A stretch of DNA of 64,000 bases, from positions 113,687,908 to 113,751,907 of the forward strand of contig OX352763.1 of the NCBI GenBank assembly GCA_947095585.1. The letters are read 5' to 3'. The position numbers and the translations under genes were made by a program. A model generated the notes under the pieces. It was not told the origin of the DNA, did no database searches, and saw only the letters and a list, made by a program, of their open reading frames with translations. Position 1 is the stretch's first letter. Every line of letters begins with the position of its first letter. This DNA is from Nephrocerus scutellatus. Lineage: Eukaryota > Arthropoda > Insecta > Diptera > Pipunculidae. Of this stretch, positions 57,966-64,000 are shown piece after piece.

Positions 57966-58927
57966 ATTTTTGTATTTGTCTATTCACCCAGATTCAAAAG
58001 AAACAAAAAAAGACCTACAATGATAAAAAAAATAGACAAATGTGACCCAAAAAAGGAAGATAGACAATGTGTCGCCTGTCAAAACTGATGAGTGGCATTA
58101 GTTGAATAGATTTGGTGGCAAAAAAAGCTCATATTAACTGATATTTGAATTTGTTTAATTTATTCCCAAAAAAAAAGCCAGAAATGAAATCTAAGGAACT
58201 CCACGTACAAGGAAAAGCAGTCACTTTCGTGTTAGGCATAGGAGATGACTCCTTTTCATTTTTTTCCCCTCCAGAACATGCCTTCATTTCTGTGAATAAA
58301 AAGCAGAAAACCATCAAATACATCAAAGAATTAAAATCTGTCATTCTGAATGCGGCATCACATAAATCCCCAGCAGGACATTTGTACCATTAGGTGATCT
58401 ACCGTTGCAATAGTTTACATTCAAAGAAAGAACTTAGTGTTGTCGACAATCCTTTCGTTTGCTTCATCATCTCATCAAAGAGTGAAGAAAATATTTTGTC
58501 ATTTCTTCGTCGGATTATTTTGTCTCCATGTGTGTGTCCTGCCAGGGTGGTTTACATCCGACATGTAACCCAATTATGAGAAGGATGAAATAATAAAAAG
58601 GATTTTCTATTATCAGCATCACTTTTTGTCATTTCAACGCGTCAAAGCATGAAGCAATGGTTTTTCCTGTAATCCTTTCACGTCGTAATCCTCTATGACT
58701 TACAATTATTGTGTTACGACTGTGAAAAGCATTATGTGGTCGAACACAAGAATAGTGTGTGCGAAATCTGTTCTAATCGCTGAGTAATTATCACTTTAAG
58801 GTTGTCCCCATAGCGAATGGAATAACAGATTTCAACACTATCGTAACTCTGTCCTATTAATCGTCTTTTATATAGATTTTGGGATCTTATAGTAGTGTAG
58901 TTGAAATCTAAGCTCACCTTATCCCTT
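57966..58927. other. No gene recognised
   Basis: AT-rich. An 82-residue plus frame at 58145-58393 has no domain. Confidence 0.4.
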
Positions 58928-59490
58928 CATCATCTACAACCGTGATCCAGTCCTGTCCTACCGCCAAAAAAAACTCTCCATCGGTTCTGAGCCGACGTCA
59001 TCTAATTTGGCATCCCTAAACTAAAGGTGCCCTGGTATATGCCATACTACCAGCGTAGGGTTGGCCTGCTTCAGTATCTTGTCCTATAAACTCTTTAGCA
59101 AAAGACTTTTCGAGCCGGATTCTCTTTGCTCGTATGAGCTAGGCGTCCGAAGCCTAACCAGCTTAATTATTTTGACGATCTCAACATCACAGTTACGCTC
59201 GTAGATCTCACAATTACAGAGTCTCTGAAGTCTTCCTTCCCAGCATATAGGGAAAACGATTCTCTGTAAGACTTTCTCCACGAACGCGGCTGAGTTCAGA
59301 GTATTTTTTTCTAAGCATCCAAGTCACGGATCTACGAGTATATGCAAGTACTGGTAGGACATTTGTCGTATATCCCAGGGGCTTGGATGATATGGTTGAA
59401 GAGTCTTGAAAGACCATTACTTTGAAGGGTCTAGACCGATCGTTGATAATTATCCTTGCCTTTTTTGAAAGAAAATTGTCGGACATTTGA
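58928..59490 (-). mobile_element. RTE-like LINE family A, C-terminus and 3' end
   Basis: The minus strand aligns with 39720-40062: TVLPVLAYT..., ESLTENRFPYMLGR, YERNCDVEIVKIIKLVRLRT, then a 3' end with GACGTCGGCTCAGAACC and an ATGATGAAG tail at 58928. It differs from the other copies by an added TACTCGTA at 59333-59340. Confidence 0.75.
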
Positions 59491-59524
59491 TCACACAGAA
59501 TAGCTAAGGCACGTACTTATTTAC

Positions 59525-61900
59525 TTATGTTCTATATCCCCCTGTGGGTGCTAGGGCCTCTACTACGCCTACGCGCCATCGCGTGCGGTTTCTGGCAATG
59601 AGCTTCAGCTCTCTCCAACTCTTCCCCAATTACCGTGACTCCTCTTCAACTGTTCTGCGCCATGTATTTCTCGAACGACCCGTTCTTCTACCATCCTGAG
59701 TTAACGGATTCCATTGCATTGCGTAGTTTGCTATGGCACTGTCGCCTTTTCGGAGTGTATGACCAATCCACTGCCACTTCCGTCGCTGGATGGTTGTGCC
59801 TATTGGTTCCTACCCCTTTCTCTGGTAAAGATGTTCGTTGGAGATACGGTTAGGCCAGAAAACCCTTAAGATGTTCCGTAGGTACCAATTTACGAACGTT
59901 TGTAATCTTTTTGTGATAGTAGCGGTCACCTTCCAAGTGCTGCACCTATACAACAGCACAGATACAACAGCACAGATACAACATTTCAACGGAACAGTCG
60001 GAGCTTGGTATTTAAGACGATCGCATTGCTTCGCCATATCATGGACATCATTCCAAACACTGATTTTGCTTTGCCGATTCAGTTGACAATGTACTGTTCA
60101 GTTCCACCTTCGCTCGAGACAATACTCCCAAGATATTGGAAACTCTCTACTCTCTCTACCGGCTGTCCAGCAATGTTAACTTGAGTTACTGAGTTAGTGC
60201 CGAGGTTGATGATTTTGGTTTTGGCAGAATTAATCTTCAAACCCTTAACATTTGCCTCCCTTTCCACATTTGTTGTCATTTGGTGCAGCTCCATAATCCT
60301 GTGTAAGAGTAAACAAACGTCGTCGTTGAGATGTAAGACTCCAACGAATTCCTCCGTTTCGAGTAAATAAAGCTGCGCGAATTACATTGCTAATCACCAA
60401 CAAAAAAAGTATCGGCGATAGAATGCAACCTTGTCGGACCCTACTAAGGATCTCGAATTCCTCTGACATCTTTCCTCTATGCAGCAGATGACATTTAGAG
60501 CCATCATAGGTTGCTTTAATAATAGCTATTAGTTTATCGGGTATACTTCTCCTGTGCAAGGCGAGCCAGATAAACTGTCTGTTGACACTGTCCGCAGGGT
60601 GTTGATGTGGTCTACAAAGGAGGATCCAGTGCGAGTGTATCTTCCAGAGGTTCCTTAATTCGCTCAAATACTACTTTGGCTATTACCTTTGCAGCTGCAG
60701 GAAGAACGCAAATGCCTCTCGCACTTCATACGACAACCTTTTTTAGGGAGCTTGAATATCATTCCCTTCTTCCACTCGTCGGGGAAACGTTTTGCCTCCA
60801 AAGCTATATCTACAAGAGGATATAAAAGCTCTGCTGATATCGTTGGAGCGGCACGCAGATGATCTGCGGGTATACCATCTAGTCCTACCGACTTGTTGTT
60901 CTTTAGTGCGTTGATCGCGGTAGCATCTCTTTATCTTTACTTGGAGTTGAGATGCGAATTCGGGAAATTTTTACTTCCGGCAGCTCCGTTTGATTTGAGT
61001 GCATATCGTTGGCGAATACCTGGTTAAGGACCGTCAAGAAATGAACCTTCCTTCGCTTGAGCTGATTCTCATCTGAAACGAGTACGGCACCATCTAAGCC
61101 TTTCACCGGATGTTGGCTAGAGCGGTGACCACCTTTCAGCTCTTTGGTGATTCTGTAAACGGTTCTGCTATCGCTGCTTCCTCGGCTTCTGAGGCCAGGT
61201 TGTTAATATAATTACTGGGGTATCTACAATACGAGCTTTAAGTAGCTTACGTTCTTCAATCCGCCTCCAGGTAACTTCGGTAAGCCACGTGCTGTGCCTT
61301 GCCTGGCTTCTACCAACAATACTTTCCGCTCCAGATGTGGAAACATTTTTCACAGCCTTCCAATGTTCTTGGATGGTTGTCGGCAGTGAGCTGCTGATTG
61401 CTTCCACTCCTTGCGATAAATGATCCCTTAATTGTTGGCGTACTGAGGGGATCTTTAGCCGGTCGATGTTATACCTAGGCATTCGGATGATATTACGGAT
61501 TCTTTGAACTGTTGTAGTACGTCACTAGACAGTATCTACCATTAGGTGATGATCCCTTACCATACCCATGTCGGCTCCTTGTCTGTTTCGGACGTCTAAC
61601 AGACAGCTCCTAAAACGTCGGCTGATCGCCACATGATCGATTTGTTTGGATGATGATTGCCTGTCAGTGGACACCCAGCTGACCTTGTCGCAAGTCTTAT
61701 GCGCAAACATGGTGCCTCCTATGACAAGGTTGTTAGTGTTGCAGAAATCAACAAATCTTTCACCATTGTCATTTCGTTCGCCGAGGCCCTGCTTCCCAAT
61801 CACTTGTCTGAGTCCTTCGTTGTCGTTGCCTACCTTGGCATTCAAGTCCGGACGTCTATAAGACAGCTCCTAAAACGTCGGCTGATCGCTGAAATACTGA
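59525..61900 (-). mobile_element. RTE-like LINE family B, most complete copy
   Basis: The minus strand from 61860 downward has endonuclease (DLNAKVGNDNEG, NGERFVDFCNTNNLVIGGTM, WVSTDRQSSSKQIDHVAISR, RDHHLMVDTV with the catalytic D/H pair); linker MPRYNIDRLKIPSVRQQLRD (61168-61482); RT start KGLDGAVLVSDENQLKR and PDEWKKGMIFKLPKK; palm IPDKLIAIIKATYDGSKCHL and SRVRQGCILSPILFLLVIS (60245-60667); active site LNDD in place of YADD near 60320; thumb VKGLKINSAKTKIINLGTNS, YLGSIVSSEGG; C-terminal LLYGCSTWKVTATITKRLQT, then FVNWYLRNILRVFWPNRISN to RRSRGPSTHRGI near 59530. Five or more frame changes. Confidence 0.85.
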
Positions 61901-64000
61901 AATAATAATAAATTCAAATTCCATTGAATCTGTACAAGTCGCGTGATCTATTCCATGATCTGTGGTTACTGTGGCTTAGTTCTTGTTTGTTTGAAATGAT
62001 GTACTCGTAACTACATCAGCATCCTGTAATGCATTCCTGACTACGAGTGTAATGTCCCAAGTATCCCACCGTGCTGTTAAAATCACCAACGATATCCTGC
62101 TGACCCTGTGAACCTCTGTCATCAGGCGACGTTGTCCTTCCAAAATTACGAGTATAGAACAAAGCCACGTAAACATTCGATCAAATACGCAGTTTCCCCT
62201 AAAACTGAAATGTGTACGAGTAATCATAATTCATAATTCCTTGCGCTGCTGGCCGGACAACAGACAGCCTCTCCTTTCGTTAATGCAATTTCTGATGTGC
62301 AGTGCATATGAGAAGAAGTCCCGCCGCTCACAAAGGGACAACCCAAAAAAAGAAAAGAAAACCGAAAAGTTTGCATATTATATGCGGATTTGCGGAAGAC
62401 ATCCTGAAAGAGGAGAAAGGCTCTGCGCCGCTCAGGGGTCACTCAAAATGCCCAAACACTGTGTTACGAAACAATGCAATTTTGAAATGCAATGAAAAGG
62501 AAAGCAGAGCTGTCCAGAAGAAGTCTAAGAAGATGAAGAATGAGCCGTCGACCGACCGACCGACCAAAGGATAAGATGAACAACACCGACCACTGGCGGT
62601 TTGCATTATGTCAGTTCTTGTGTGCGACAATGAAAGAGGACATCTGCTGCCAGACTTATCAGAATTGAACTACTTACGAGTGCATACAAATAAAAGTGTG
62701 ATGGCGTTACAAAACTGCTCCTAGATCTTGCATAAGACTGTGTGCTGTACTGTCCTGCCGGCCGTGTGCTATTGCGATCACATTTGGTATCATCCTTTTA
62801 TGTCGTCATCAGCTTATCGCTGCATGATTGATTTTCTTTGCTTAGCCCGGCAGTTTGTAAATGCGCTTCCTTTTTCGATAATAAATACACACATTACTGG
62901 ATACTTTCACGCTAATCAGGAACGTCCATTCGCCTAAGGATCCTAACACAATTAGAAAAACCTACAAAAATCGAATCACGAACCGAATCGAATTAAAACT
63001 CGATCGGCGGCGTTTTGCAAAAGTTTCAAAGATTAGTTTTTTGGCCATTGGCAACCAGGAGATGGACACCAAGAACTAAATAAGGACGACCAACGCAAGA
63101 CAATCAATCGAATCGCTGCCCCAGAAATAATCAATGTCTGTCATGTGCCAGATTCGATTTTGCGCGCCTATTTATTAAAAAAAAAAGAAGTCCATCATGC
63201 CACAGGGGTGCACACATCGACATCGACACATTTCCGTTTAAAACGGGAACTTTTTGACATGAAAAGTCCAAAATTTTCATCAAAAAAATGACGAAATTCT
63301 CTCATCTCCTTGTGTGCAGAAAACATTTTTGTGTAATCCTCGCAACATTATGGGAACTTATCTCATTTTCTGGTTGAGTTGTTATCAGGATTAGAGATGT
63401 TGTGCGACTTATGGACGAAATTTAGAGGACTGTCATGACGAGTTTCTGATGGTTGGATGGATGGGTGGTGGTAAACGTAAATGTATGACAGGGTGTTGTT
63501 ACTTTTATGCAACAATTTCGCAAAAAAGCGATCATAAATCGAACTACCACTTGGACGATTCTCATTATAGGATTAAGGAACTAGAAAAGCCTTTTTGGGC
63601 TACATAAGAACGTCCACATTGACGTGGCATTGTTGCATTTGTGGGTTTGCTATGTAAATATTTTCGAGATCAAATTTCCAGATCACTGATCATGAACGCA
63701 ATGTTGATGTTGAAATGTGATGGATTCAAAAGATACATTGCTAAGGTGTGTTTTGCGTGGGGGAAGTTTATCCTGTAATGGAATAATTGACATTCACATA
63801 ATTAATCTAATTTAGTATATAATACATGTATTACTGAGGTACTTGCAGGCAGTCATTGGGAAGGACTCACTGTTTAATTATTTAGCCTTACCACTGCAAA
63901 GTCGTATGAATTGAACCATCTACTTATAGAGTCCACAGGGGAACTTGATGAGGCAGCTTACCAGTTAAAGGATGTGCAACTCACTTCCTATCCTGGGCCA
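61901..64000. other. No gene recognised; possible open frame at the right edge
   Basis: AT-rich, with four footprint-like octamers between 62002 and 62222. Two basic frames (62241-62495, 62302-62574) are unrecognised. From about 63885 to the edge the plus strand is open: KSYELNHLLIESTGELDEAA, then YQLKDVQLTSYPGP. It may be the start of an element or exon that continues outside the window, but it is too short to identify. Confidence 0.35.

Overview
This window is nuclear DNA from an insect, most likely a fly (Diptera). The evidence is the content: RNase H-bearing LOA/R1-type and RTE-like non-LTR retrotransposons, a BEL/Pao LTR element, DUF4817-type mariner transposons, Helitrons, a tRNA-derived SINE, and one compact gene with Drosophila-style core promoter elements. 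Base composition is AT-rich. There are no bacterial features, no rRNA genes and no CRISPR. Only one gene is convincingly host-coding. Most of the rest is decayed, nested mobile DNA and tandem repeats. Species-level identity cannot be read from this.

Layout. 0-8.9 kb: the 3' end of a LOA-type LINE, an RTE-like 3' end, a Tc1 relic, a ~116-bp minisatellite, a ~315-bp diverged tandem repeat, and two opposed pieces of an RTE-like LINE (family B) next to a truncated SINE. 9.35-9.48 kb (minus): a short cysteine-rich open segment bounded by splice-site-like sequences, possibly a lone exon. 10.5-14.4 kb: a nearly complete mariner with terminal inverted repeats abutting the 3' end of a long LOA copy, then another deleted mariner. 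16.5-19.5 kb: a LOA endonuclease piece, a 1.7-kb G+T-rich minisatellite with a 610-bp internal duplication, and a foldback. 20.2-23.4 kb: an RT scrap, a CACGCG-rich satellite, an RTE-like (family A) copy split by a SINE, and a Helitron carrying RT sequence. 25.5-28.7 kb: an R1-like 3' end, an RTE-like (family C) endonuclease split by a SINE, the same satellite inverted, and RT pieces. 30.4-32.9 kb: the 5' half of a BEL/Pao element (LTR, tRNA-Trp primer site, gag, zinc knuckle, start of protease). 34.2-35.9 kb: a family C/LOA chimera. 37.5-41.1 kb: a Helitron 5' end, a minisatellite, a family A copy, and a Jockey/CR1-like RT split by a SINE.

The host gene lies at 42.8-43.9 kb (minus). It encodes a 362-aa basic protein with several NLS-like clusters, a KEN box, a KAVSF motif matching the PP1-docking consensus, and many Ser/Thr-Pro sites, so it looks like a nuclear, cell-cycle-regulated protein. 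TATA, Inr and DPE-like elements are correctly spaced just upstream. 44.9-61.9 kb holds more LOA, mariner, Tc1, Jockey and RTE relics, a 670-bp tandem pair, and an array made from an RT active-site segment. The remaining stretches are AT-rich with no recognisable coding.

The strongest unexplained-by-annotation signal is the octamer TACGAGTA/TACTCGTA. I counted 15 exact copies, plus five TACGAGTG/CACTCGTA variants. This is the expected excision footprint of a Minos-type Tc1/mariner transposon. One copy can be shown to be an insertion by comparing three copies of the family A LINE. The window thus appears to carry a record of past Minos-like activity although no Minos copy remains in it.
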